From Streptomyces caelestis (GTDB lineage: Bacteria > Actinomycetota > Actinomycetes > Streptomycetales > Streptomycetaceae), in NCBI RefSeq assembly GCF_001279005.1, contig NZ_LGCN01000248.1:1-24293 (forward strand): a DNA stretch of 24,293 nt, given 5' to 3'. How positions within the stretch are numbered: position 1 is the first letter of the stretch; the number at the start of each line of letters is the position of its first letter. The translations under genes were made by a program, and so were the position numbers. Positions 13,663 to 20,960 of the stretch are shown piece by piece. Under the pieces are notes generated by a model that did not search any database, was not told where the DNA came from, and saw only the letters and a program-made list of their open reading frames with translations.

Positions 13663-14373
13663 GTGGACAGCGCGCCGCCGTCGTACAAGGGGCGCCGGCA
13701 CCCGGTGGAGGTCATCGCGCACTGCGTGTGGCTGTACTTCCGCTTCCCGCTCAGCTTTCGCGAGGTCGAGGAATTGATACTGGGGCGCGGCGTGCTCGTC
13801 TCCCATGAGACGGTCCACCGCTGGTGCGCCAGGCTCGGGCAGGCCTACGCCGGCGCGCTGCGCCGTCGGCAGCCCCGCCCCGGGGACGAACGGCACCTGG
13901 GCGAGGTCTTCATGAAGATCGACGGAGAGCAGAGAAGTACCTGTGGCGGGCCGTCGACGCCGACGGCAATGTCATTGGACTTCCTCGTACAGAGCCGGCG
14001 GGACACCGCTGCGACCCGGCACTTCTTCCGCAGGCTGCTGAAGAAGACCCATGCGTTGCCCAGGGTGGTCGTCACCGACGAGTTGCGCTCCTACGGCGCG
14101 GCCCACCGCGAGGTCATGCCTTCGGTTGAGCACCGCTCGCACAAGGGTCTGAACAATCGGGCAGAGAACAGTCATCAGCCGACAAGGCGGCGTGAACGCG
14201 CGATGAAGGGCTTTCGCAGTACCGGTGGGGCCCAACGGTTCCTGGCTGCCTTCAGCGGCATCTCACCGCACTACCGGTCCCGCCACCACCTGATGACCGC
14301 TCCCGGCTACCGCGCCGGGATGACCCTCCGCTTCGCCATCTGGGGCCAGGCCACCGGCGCCGCCGGGGCCTGA
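13663..14373 (+). pseudogene. IS6-family DDE transposase with inactivating mutations
   Basis: 236 codons from the GTG at 13663, with GGGAGGG about eight bases upstream. The N-terminal helix-turn-helix (FRFPLSFREVEELILGRGVL, SHETVHRWC) and the DDE fold (VVVTDELRSYGAAHREVMPS, HRSHKGLNNRAENSHQPTRR) are clearly IS6. The second Asp and the Glu of the triad are present. The first is not: where family members have HLDEV, residue 80 is Gly (GGC at 13900-13902, one change from GAC). In addition, a -1 shift near 13933 and a +1 at 13974 scramble residues 91-103. The expected KYLWRAVDADGNV is still readable in the neighbouring frame (13935-13973). The enzyme should be dead, although the frame is open throughout. 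Confidence 0.88.
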
Positions 14374-14435
14374 ACACCGGCCCGAAGCCCGGTCCCCGCC
14401 ACACGCCTCGACGCGCCGTCAGAGAACCGCTCAAT

Positions 14436-14447
14436 AACGTGACAGCG
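14436..14447 (-). repeat. IS6 right terminal inverted repeat
   Basis: AACGTGACAGCG on the plus strand, an exact 12-of-12 partner of the left repeat. Confidence 0.85.
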
Positions 14448-14593
14448 CCCACCAGACCGCAAACGGGCCCGCCTGACCGCGCTGCCCGGAGGCCTGACCC
14501 TGTCCGTGCCGGACATGTAGCCACCCCCGTCACTCGTCCATCCCTGCAGGTCGAACTTCACACGATCGACGTGCACCTGGGCGCTCCTTCTCC

Positions 14594-15223
14594 TCAGCAG
14601 GCGTCAGTAAGCTCCTCGAGTTGGTCGGCGAGACGGTGGTCGGGGTGGTGGAAGGGGGCGCCGGCCAGTTCCTCTTCGACCCTGAGGCGTTCCACTGCTT
14701 CGCGCAGGGCCAGAGTGGGGTGCGGTAGGCGGCGGGTGGGCCAGGGATTGGTGGGGGTGAGGTGGATGTCGTCGTCGAGGTGGAGGGCTTGGTGGGCCCA
14801 GTGGTCGGCGTCGCGCAGTTCGCCGCGCAGTAGGTGGTGGAGGTGAAGGCAGTAGGCGGCGGTGGCGTTGTCGGCGCCGGCGGCGAACTGCCACCACCAC
14901 AGGGCGCTCTCAGGTTCCTGGGCAAGGTTGAGCAGGCAGCCGAAGTACAGGGCGCCGTCGGCGTCATAGGGGACGTCGGCGATGCGGGCGAGGTGTCCGG
15001 CGGCGTCGGTGCGGCGGATGAGTTCGCTGGAGAGGGCTGTCAGGGCCGATTGAGCCTCGTCGAGGGCGGTGGGGTAGTAGCCCTCGGGGGCGGGGCGGGC
15101 GCCGAACATGAGGGTGGCGGTGACGTCGCGGACGATCTCCTGCTGCAGGGTGTCGAGGTCGGCGTCGGTGACCATGTCCGCGAGGGCGGTCTGGTCGAGG
15201 TAGTCGTCGATGCTGCGTGGCAC
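14594..15223 (-). CDS. Conserved hypothetical protein of the sigma-factor operon
   Basis: Encodes 209 residues from the GTG at 15223, with AAGGAG eight bases upstream overlapping the end of the sigma gene; the two ORFs are four bases apart. The N-terminal half (PRSIDDYLDQTALADMVTDA, IVRDVTATLMFGARPAPEGY) is followed by a helical, SEL1/TPR-like section: ALYFGCLLNLAQEPESALWW, WQFAAGADNATAAYCLHLHH, LLRGELRDADHWAHQA. The pattern of paired helices with small residues suggests a protein-protein interaction surface. The position directly after an ECF-like sigma factor suggests a role in regulating or effecting that pathway, but no anti-sigma motif (such as the HxxxCxxC zinc motif) is visible. It is the last gene of the leftward operon. 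Confidence 0.8.
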   Translation of the reverse strand: MPRSIDDYLDQTALADMVTDADLDTLQQEIVRDVTATLMFGARPAPEGYYPTALDEAQSALTALSSELIRRTDAAGHLARIADVPYDADGALYFGCLLNLAQEPESALWWWQFAAGADNATAAYCLHLHHLLRGELRDADHWAHQALHLDDDIHLTPTNPWPTRRLPHPTLALREAVERLRVEEELAGAPFHHPDHRLADQLEELTDAC

Positions 15224-15227
15224 GGTG

Positions 15228-15899
15228 TTACTCCTTCTCCTCGTCGTCACCCAGGTCTATGCCGAGTTTGGCGGCGATGCGTTTGCGGGCCAGGCGGCGG
15301 TGGGTGCGGGCGGTGGCCGGGGCGATGCCCATGGTGTTGGCGGCCTGTTTGCAGGAGTAGCCGAGGACGTATTGGAGGATGATCACGTCGAACTGGCGTT
15401 CCGGCAGGGTGGCGATGGCGGTGTAGAGACCGAGGGGGGACTCTATGGCCGCCAGCTGCGTGCGCATGCGTTCCAGCGTGGCACGGACGGCGTCGTGAAC
15501 GGCGGTGGTCCGTGCGGTTCCGGCGGGAGCGGTGCTGCGTCCGTCGGCGGCGGGGCCGAGGTTCATGCGCAGGTGGAGTTCGACGCGCATCTTCAGCAGG
15601 CGCCAGGCGTAGGCCTCCGGTCCGCCGTCCTCGAGCAGGACGACGGCCCAGTTCAGGGCGAGGTGGCTGTAGAGGCGGCGCACGACCTGCTGGGCGGCCT
15701 TCATGTCGCCCAGCACGGTGGCGGCGTAGCGCAGCTGCGGCCGGGCGTACATGCGATAGAAGGCGTCAAGGTCGGACGGCATCTCGTAGTGGACGCCCTG
15801 CAGTGAGTTCAGTTCTCGGGGCTGGGCGGGAAGGGCGTCGGGGACGTTGCTGTCCTCGGGGAGCGTATAAGGGGCGTTGTTGTCCTCGGGGATGGCCAT
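15228..15899 (-). CDS. ECF-like RNA polymerase sigma factor
   Basis: Encodes 223 residues. Sigma region 2 lies around residues 44-90 (DLDAFYRMYARPQLRYAATV, LGDMKAAQQVVRRLYSHLAL). Region 4 is at about 160-212 (ATLPERQFDVIILQYVLGYS, KQAANTMGIAPATARTHRRL, ARKRIAAKLGIDL), a helix-turn-helix that would contact the -35 element. The linker is long and the N-terminus carries about 40 extra acidic and Pro-rich residues with two near-repeats (PEDNNAPYTLPEDSNVPDAL). The ATG at 15899 is chosen because GGAGG lies seven bases upstream. The ATG at 15905, which overlaps the previous stop, has only one base between it and that site. The gene sits between a small protein and a helical-repeat-like protein. Its target genes are unknown. 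Confidence 0.87.
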   Translation of the reverse strand: MAIPEDNNAPYTLPEDSNVPDALPAQPRELNSLQGVHYEMPSDLDAFYRMYARPQLRYAATVLGDMKAAQQVVRRLYSHLALNWAVVLLEDGGPEAYAWRLLKMRVELHLRMNLGPAADGRSTAPAGTARTTAVHDAVRATLERMRTQLAAIESPLGLYTAIATLPERQFDVIILQYVLGYSCKQAANTMGIAPATARTHRRLARKRIAAKLGIDLGDDEEKE

Positions 15900-15901
15900 C
15901 G

Positions 15902-16102
15902 TCATGCCTCCTCGTCCCGGACGGTCCCTGCGGTGAGGGTCTCGGTGGCCGCAGTGCGCGCCGGCTGCGTGCTCAGCAGCTCGGCGACGCCGACACGGGC
16001 GCCGGCGCGCAGCATCCGGCGCAGTCCAGCGGCGACGTCGGGGAGGAAGACGCGCACGGCAGTGGCGGCCGCCAGCAGTGCGAGCAGATCGTTCACGGTC
16101 AT
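15902..16102 (-). CDS. Small hypothetical protein at the head of the sigma operon
   Basis: 66 residues from the ATG at 16102: MTVNDLLALLAAATAVRVFL, then LRRMLRAGARVGVAELLST and an acidic tail. Residues 5-20 are hydrophobic enough to be an amphipathic or membrane-associated helix. Its TGA (15902-15904) overlaps the alternative sigma start (15905), so it is part of the operon. An upstream extension in frame (VALAGEDQVL) could start at a TTG. A tiny ORF at 16102-16134 with its own ribosome binding site ends exactly at this ATG (TGATG). The family was not recognised. As a small partner encoded ahead of a sigma factor, a regulatory role is possible but only inferred. Confidence 0.55.
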   Translation of the reverse strand: MTVNDLLALLAAATAVRVFLPDVAAGLRRMLRAGARVGVAELLSTQPARTAATETLTAGTVRDEEA

Positions 16103-16134
16103 CAGGACCTGGTCCTCTCCTGCCAACGCGACAT
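16102..16134 (-). CDS. Possible 10-codon leader ORF of the sigma operon
   Basis: AAAAGGAG (16138-16145, minus strand), the best ribosome binding site of the operon, stands three bases before an ATG encoding MSRWQERTRS. The TGA shares its A with the ATG of the 66-residue gene. The spacing is short, so either this micro-ORF is translated and coupled to the next gene, or the site serves a downstream TTG start. Confidence 0.3.
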   Translation of the reverse strand: MSRWQERTRS

Positions 16135-16467
16135 CAACTCCTTTTGTGCAATGGGGAGATGACGCTGCGGAGGACACCGCTCTGGGTCCTCGGCTGCAGG
16201 ATTTCTGATGAGAGGGGCCAAACGCGCATGCCCTTCCCGACCATTTTTTTACGACCCGTGATCACTTCGCCACGCACAGGCATAGACCACAGCGTTAAGT
16301 TACCGCTTAGGCACCATGCGCGAGCTGCGGGAAAGCATGCCTCAGGCCGCGCGGAGTCAGTCATTCCCGCCGTTCCGGACATGTGGCCGAATTCTCGAAC
16401 GTGTGATGGGTATCACATGGGCAGAACGTTTCCGGAGCTGAACAAGTCGGTCGCTGCGCCCGTATGA
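16135..16467. other. Upstream region of the sigma operon, comparatively A+T-rich
   Basis: 333 bases without a gene separate the leftward sigma operon from the rightward DrmB remnant. It contains a run of seven T (about 16245-16251), unusual at this G+C content, and the CRP-type palindrome at 16402-16417. No coding signal was seen in any frame. Confidence 0.5.
16402..16417. promoter_or_regulatory. Perfect TGTGA-N6-TCACA (CRP-type) palindrome
   Basis: TGTGATGGGTATCACA is a perfect match to the CRP half-site arrangement, with arms TGTGAT and ATCACA around GGGT. Streptomyces encodes a CRP homologue that recognises related GTG-N6-CAC-type sites. It lies 268 bases upstream of the sigma-operon head and about 50 bases before the DrmB remnant. 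Confidence 0.5.
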
Positions 16468-17808
16468 CAGCGGGCGGGACGTGTCCCAGCCGCACTCCAA
16501 CACATCAAGGACGAGTACGCCTTCACCGCCTTGCCGCTGCCCCGCGGCCCGTCACGCCTGTCGGCGCGGGCGATCTCCAGCAGGTCGTGTCCGGCGGCAA
16601 CCAGGCCCGCCAACGTCACCATCGAATGTGTCGCCTGCGGCGCGAAGCGCAACATCCGCGAGGCCATGGGCGAACGCGGGCGCCTCCAACCAGTGGTTCC
16701 CGCTCACCCTCAGCGCGCTCGCGCTGCCCAAGGGGCAGGGCGGCGACATCGACAAGCTGCTCGAGGACCACTGGCCGGAGCTCGAGAAGGTCGAGGACCG
16801 GAGCGAGCTCGCCTTCATGGCGCGTCCGCCCCGTTCGGGTTCCTCAAGGAGTTCGACGCCGACGCCGTCTTCGCGGCGATCGCGGCCCGCAAGCAGGGAC
16901 TCGACGGACCGGCCTCTTCCGCACCCGACGTCCAGGCCGATCTCTTCCGCCCCGAACGGGACGCCCTGTCCGGCCCGGTCCCTGTGCCCAGCGACGACTT
17001 CGCCCTCCGACCGGTCTCCGTCCCGGCCCCGCTGGACGACCTCTTCTCGGACGTCCGCCAGGTCGAGCGGCTGCGCGAGGCGCGCGCCCTGATCGGCTTC
17101 ACCCGGCTCGACGCCCCCGATCCCGAGTCCCCGGAGATCGCCACCCGCGTGGACCTGTCACGGGGTACGCAGAACTGGGTGCCGGCCAGCGAGGTCCGCG
17201 GAGAGAGGATCTTCCTGCGCGTACGGGTCGACCTCATGGCGGAGTGGGTGGCGCGCATGGAGGCCCACCGGGAGGCCTACGACCGGTTCCGCTCCAACCG
17301 GAAGCCGGATCGCAAGACGAGTGACTTCGACCCCCTCCACGGCTGGCCCGGCGCCCGCTACATCGCCCTGCGCACCCTCTCCCACCTGCTGATCCGCACC
17401 ATCGCCCTCGAATGCGGTTACGGCTCGGCCTCCCTGGCCGAGCGGATCCACGCCGGAGACGAACAGAACCCGAGAACAGGGATCCTGATCTACACCGCCG
17501 TCCCGGATTCGGAGGGCACCCTCGGCGGCCTGGTCTCCCTGGCCGAGGAGCGCGCGTTCGGCCGGATCGTCCGCCGGGCCCTGGCCGACGCCGGGCACTG
17601 CTCGGCCGATCCGCTCTGTTCGGGGCGGCTGCCCCACGATCCGGGTGACCACCTCCACGGGGCGGCCTGCCACAACCTGACCGAGTCCGCGACCCACCGC
17701 AACATCGAGGCGGGAGTGCTGGTGAGCGGCGGCGAAGCGCCGCGTCGGGCGGCGGAGCACATCGTGGAGTTGCAACGGCTGGGCACGCTGAGGCCGCTTG
17801 GGCCGTGA
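16468..17808 (+). pseudogene. drmB: DISARM DrmB (DUF1998) remnant, frameshifted and internally deleted
   Basis: Three segments in two frames read as parts of one DrmB/DUF1998 protein. (1) About 16468-16680, frame 1: LQHIKDEYAFTALPLPRG and IECVACGAKRNIREAMGERG, a zinc-knuckle region. (2) About 16680-16818, frame 2: ASNQWFPLTLSALALPKG, GGDIDKLLEDHWPELEKVED. (3) About 16820-17808, frame 1: ALIGFTRLDAPDPESPE, ARYIALRTLSHLLIRTIALE, CGYGSASLAERIHAGDE, TGILIYTAVPDSEGTLGGLV and CSADPLCSGRLPHDP. DrmB is the DUF1998 subunit that acts with the DrmA helicase in DISARM phage defence. A deletion between 1 and 2 removes the second half of the zinc site. The final Cys-rich motif (GAACH-x-C...C in intact proteins) is degraded to GAACHNLTESATHRNIEAGV. 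The TGA at 16465 blocks the upstream frame, and no drmA or drmC neighbours remain. Confidence 0.75.
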
Positions 17809-17926
17809 AGCCCGACGACGACCCGCTACCGGGTCCCGACGACAGCGGGGACGGACGCTTGAATCCCGTCCGTGAACAACAACAGGACCGAGTGGCCGGC
17901 ATGCCGGTGGGGAGGGCGGACGGCCG

Positions 17927-18588
17927 ATGAGCGACGTGAATCCCTGTCGGGCGCCCGAGCCGGGCACGAGCGGTGCCGAAGGCGGCGGTGGCCGCCGTCG
18001 CCGGAGTGACCGCCGGTGCGCCGGCCCTCTCGGGCGCCGTGGCCGCGGCGGGCTGGTTCCTCGACGGACCCGGTGACCGCCTGGACGAGGAGGCAGCGGA
18101 CGTGCGGTGGGCCGAAGGGATCACAGCGGAGTGGATGAGCGAACAGCTGGACCTCGAGGTCCCGGCCACGGCCCGGTCTCCGCAGGCCGCCTACAAGGTC
18201 ACCTCCCGCTTCGCCACGGGCATCCTCACCTTCACCCTGACCAGGTCGGAGGCGGAAACCTGTCTGAAGCAGTACCCGCCGGAGAAGAAGTGGCTGGAAC
18301 CGACCTCCGAACAGACCGACGTCACCCCCCGCTACCTTCGCGCACTTCGGACTTCCGGAACCCGAGACGCTCAAGGACGGCATGCGCTACGGCCACGTCC
18401 GTCCCGGCTCCCCCAAGGCCACGGAGGAACAGGACATCTCCGAGACGTATGGCTTGTCCGACAGGCATTGCGTCAGCGTGTATGTGCACGAGTACACGCC
18501 GCAGCGCACCCGCATCCACCTCCGCGACCACTTCGAACCCGGCGTCAGCCCTCTTCCCACGCCGCCCTCGTCGACGCCGACGGGATGA
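17927..18588 (+). pseudogene. Frameshifted hypothetical exported or membrane-anchored protein
   Basis: An ATG at 17927 has a good ribosome binding site (GGGGAGGG, about nine bases upstream), but its frame soon becomes Gly/Arg-rich and ends. From the GTG at 17973, one frame on, an Ala/Val-rich hydrophobic stretch (AAVAAVAGVTAGAPALSGAV) is followed by WAEGITAEWMSEQLDLEVPA, AAYKVTSRFATGILTFTLTR and CLKQYPPEKKWLEPTSEQTD. Near 18340 the coding shifts again to FAHFGLPEPETLKDGMRYGH, DISETYGLSDRHCVSVYVHE and RTRIHLRDHFEPGVSPLP, ending at 18588. The pieces make a typical Streptomyces protein with one N-terminal membrane anchor and an extracytoplasmic domain of unknown function. Two frameshifts mean that it is broken. 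Confidence 0.6.
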
Positions 18589-18975
18589 GGATCCCGTCGG
18601 TGAGGCGCGGAGGACCGCCGCCTTCGTTCCGGCAGGCCTCAGCCCGGCACCGGAGCACATCGAAGGCTCCGCTCCTCCGAGTGGGCCAGCCCGTTGTCGC
18701 GAGTCCATCGCGGACGAACCGCAGGCCCCCTTCGGCGCCGAGGCCTTCACCGGCACCCGCTGGGGCACGGCGCAGGCCAGGGGCCACGCGCACTTCCCGA
18801 TCCGACGGACGGGCCCCCGGCCGGCGCGACACTCGGTGGGAACGCGCACGACGCGGATCCGGCCGACGTCCTCGGAACACGTGAGCCCCGGCCCTCGAGT
18901 TCGAGCGGACCACGAAGAGGGAGGGCGAGGCCGTGCCGGTCCGTCCCGTCCCCGAGGGCGTCGTGCGCGGCCCGG
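18589..18975 (+). pseudogene. Decayed stretch with a Coa1-like fragment
   Basis: Most of this 387-base stretch shows no gene. At about 18710-18810 one frame reads ADEPQAPFGAEAFTGTRWGT and AQARGHAHFPIRR. After a shift it continues GATLGGNAHDADPADVLGT to about 18885. This looks like the 'G.rWG.A.a.a.FpIrGp.G.gtl.g.A' core of cytochrome oxidase assembly factor Coa1-like proteins found in actinobacteria. No start or stop belongs to it. The identification is weak and it should be read as a gene remnant. Confidence 0.3.
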
Positions 18976-19626
18976 TCAGCGGGCGAGTCCCGTTTCCCAG
19001 GCCCAGGCCGCTATCTCGACCCGGTTGCGGGCGCCGAGTTTGCCCTGGATGTTGGTGAGATGGGTCTTCACCGTGCCCGCGCTGATGTGCAGGGCGGCGG
19101 CGATCTCCGCGTTGGTGTGCCCACGGGAGACGAGGGCGGTGACCTCGGTCTCGCGCTCGGACAGGGGCGAGGGACGGACCGGGCCGGCAGCGGCGGCGGG
19201 GCGGGCGAACCGCTCGAGCAGGCGGACGGTGATGGAGGGGCTGATGAGGGCTTCGCCGGAGGCGGCGGAGCGGACGGCCTCGGCCAGCAGGCGGGGCCCC
19301 GCGTCCTTGAGGAGGAAGCCGCAGGCGCCGTGGTGCAGGGACTGGTGGACGTACTCGTCGTCGTCGAAGGTCGTCACCATGACGACCTTCGGGGTGTGCG
19401 CGGCCCCGGGACGGCACAGGTGCCGCAGCGCCTCGATGCCGTTCAGCCGCGGCATGCGGATGTCCATGAGGACGACGTCGGGGCGGTGCAGGTCGGCCTG
19501 CTGGATCGCGGCGACCCCGTCGGCGGCCTGGGCGACGACCTCGATGTCGTCCTCGGCCGACAGGATCATGGCCATGCCGGTGCGGACGATCGTCTGGTCG
19601 TCCGCGAGAAGGACACGGATGGTCAT
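18976..19626 (-). CDS. NarL/LuxR-family response regulator
   Basis: Encodes 216 residues. The receiver domain spans 1-120 with the acidic pair Asp9/Asp10 (VLLADDQ), phospho-acceptor Asp55 (VVLMDIRMP), the Thr switch residue in VVMVTTFDDD and Lys107 (FLLKDAG). The LuxR-type helix-turn-helix covers about 153-213 (LSERETEVTALVSRGHTNAE, IAAALHISAGTVKTHLTNIQ, KLGARNRVEIAAW). The ATG overlaps the TGA of the sensor kinase gene (ATGA at 19623-19626), so the pair is translated together. It should be phosphorylated by that kinase and act as a transcription factor. The divergent VanZ-like gene is the obvious candidate target. Confidence 0.95.
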   Translation of the reverse strand: MTIRVLLADDQTIVRTGMAMILSAEDDIEVVAQAADGVAAIQQADLHRPDVVLMDIRMPRLNGIEALRHLCRPGAAHTPKVVMVTTFDDDEYVHQSLHHGACGFLLKDAGPRLLAEAVRSAASGEALISPSITVRLLERFARPAAAAGPVRPSPLSERETEVTALVSRGHTNAEIAAALHISAGTVKTHLTNIQGKLGARNRVEIAAWAWETGLAR

Positions 19627-20831
19627 CGGAGCACCTGCCGCAGGGGGAGGGGGAGTTCGAGCGCGACGTGCCAGCCGGCCTCGGGGCCGGGCCCCGCGGT
19701 CAGCGTGCCCCCGGCGGCGGCGGTGACCTCGCGCAGGCCGCGCAGTCCGTAGCCGGTGCCGCCGGACGGACGGTGATGTCCGTCATCGGTGATCCGCGCG
19801 GTCACCCGGCGCCGGGAGACGTCCAGGCGCACGTGGGCGGTGGTGCAGTCGTGGGCGTGCTTGCGGATGTTCGTCAGCGCCTCCATGACCACGCGTTCCA
19901 CGAGGTGGGCGGCGTCCGCGGGAAGGCCGTCGGCCGGGCCGGTCTCGGTGAAGCCGACCCGGGCCCCGGGGAGCCGGCAGCCGGCGACGAGGGCGCGGAC
20001 GGCGTCCGTGCCCGGCGCCCGGGTGTCCGGGACGGCGTCCTCGCGCAGGGCGCCGACCATCCTGCGCATGGCGGTCAGCGCCTCCGCCCCGGTGGCCTCG
20101 ATCAGTTCCAGGGCGTCGCCCACCGCCTGGGGCTTCCTGGCCGCGACGGCACGGGCGCCCTGCGCCTGGAGCACGATGCCCGAGATGTGGTGGGCGACGA
20201 AGTCGTGCAGGTCGCGGGCGAAACCCAGGCGCTGTTCGAGCCTGATCCGCTCCTCGCGCTGCCGACGGGAGGCGGCGACCAGGCGGACGGTGAGACCGGA
20301 GGCCAGGGCGCCGCCGGCCACCAGCGTCAGGACGAGCGCGACGACGCTGCTGCCCTCGTCCACCTCGATCACCAGCGGACGCAGGACGACGGCGGCCATC
20401 AGCAGCGGCAGAGCGACGGCGGTGCCGGCCGGGGAACCCCGCCGCGCCGTCACGTGCAGCAGCACCATCAGGGCGGTCGGCTCGAACAGGGTGTAGGCGT
20501 CGGAGGCCTGGTCCAGGACCGAACCGCCGCTCGCCGCCACGCGCAGTCCGAGCGAGCAGGCCAGCGACACCAGGGCCACGCCGCACGCCGCCCACGCCAG
20601 TACCGCGGGGGACGACCTGATCACCACGGCCGGGAAGACGACGGCCGCCGCCGCGGCCGTCGACAGGATCAACGTGACCCCGGCGCCCTGGCCGCGGAGG
20701 GTGCCGGCGTCGATGTCGATCAGCAGGGCCGCCCCGAGGAGGCAGAGCAGCAGGGCGCCGACGGCGAACCGGCCGGCGGCCGGCGCGCGCAGTGGTCTGA
20801 GCATGGTGAGAACCCTAGCCGCGCGCGACAC
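19623..20831 (-). CDS. NarL-type (HisKA_3) sensor histidine kinase
   Basis: Encodes 402 residues from the GTG at 20831 (AGGGGG upstream, spacing 4; an alternative ATG at 20804 gives 393). Residues 22-185 form an N-terminal membrane domain of about six helices (FAVGALLLCLLGAALLIDI, TLILSTAAAAAVVFPAVVI, VLAWAACGVALVSLACSLGL and others) without a large extracytoplasmic loop. HisKA_3 dimerisation follows, with the phosphorylated His209 in FARDLHDFVAHHISGIVLQA. The ATPase domain has VVMEALTNIRKHAHDC (N box), RITDDGHH (G1) and GTGYGLRGLRE (G2). The signal is unknown; the lack of a sensor loop suggests a membrane or envelope stimulus. It is co-translated with its response regulator and divergent from the VanZ-like gene. 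Confidence 0.93.
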   Translation of the reverse strand: MSRAARVLTMLRPLRAPAAGRFAVGALLLCLLGAALLIDIDAGTLRGQGAGVTLILSTAAAAAVVFPAVVIRSSPAVLAWAACGVALVSLACSLGLRVAASGGSVLDQASDAYTLFEPTALMVLLHVTARRGSPAGTAVALPLLMAAVVLRPLVIEVDEGSSVVALVLTLVAGGALASGLTVRLVAASRRQREERIRLEQRLGFARDLHDFVAHHISGIVLQAQGARAVAARKPQAVGDALELIEATGAEALTAMRRMVGALREDAVPDTRAPGTDAVRALVAGCRLPGARVGFTETGPADGLPADAAHLVERVVMEALTNIRKHAHDCTTAHVRLDVSRRRVTARITDDGHHRPSGGTGYGLRGLREVTAAAGGTLTAGPGPEAGWHVALELPLPLRQVLR

Positions 20832-20960
20832 CGGGCCCCCTCTGCCGAAAGTCGTAGCCGTCCACCGGGGAATGGGTCCTTCGGGAGATCCGCCGAAGCC
20901 GGCCCGGAAGGAGGCTGAGGCACGTCAGCACCGCTCACCCCGACCGAAGGATCAGCCCTC

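Larger units (their letters stand above)
13599..14447 (+). mobile_element. IS6-family insertion sequence, inactive copy
   Basis: An 849-bp element bounded by perfect 12-bp inverted repeats (CGCTGTCACGTT at 13599-13610 and its complement at 14436-14447) contains a single transposase gene of IS6/IS26 type. The bases just outside the two ends do not form an obvious 8-bp direct repeat. One side may therefore have been rearranged after insertion, or the element arrived through replicative cointegration. Its left end interrupts the TetR remnant. Confidence 0.85.

Noticed and set aside
14449..14520. 24-codon open stretch right of the IS element (RKRARLTALPGGLTLSVPDM)
   Set aside because: Could be the tail of the gene hit by the IS, but it is too short and unlike the TetR remnant on the left.
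18694..19752. 352-codon plus-strand open frame opposite the response regulator
   Set aside because: Antisense to an unambiguous NarL-type response regulator.
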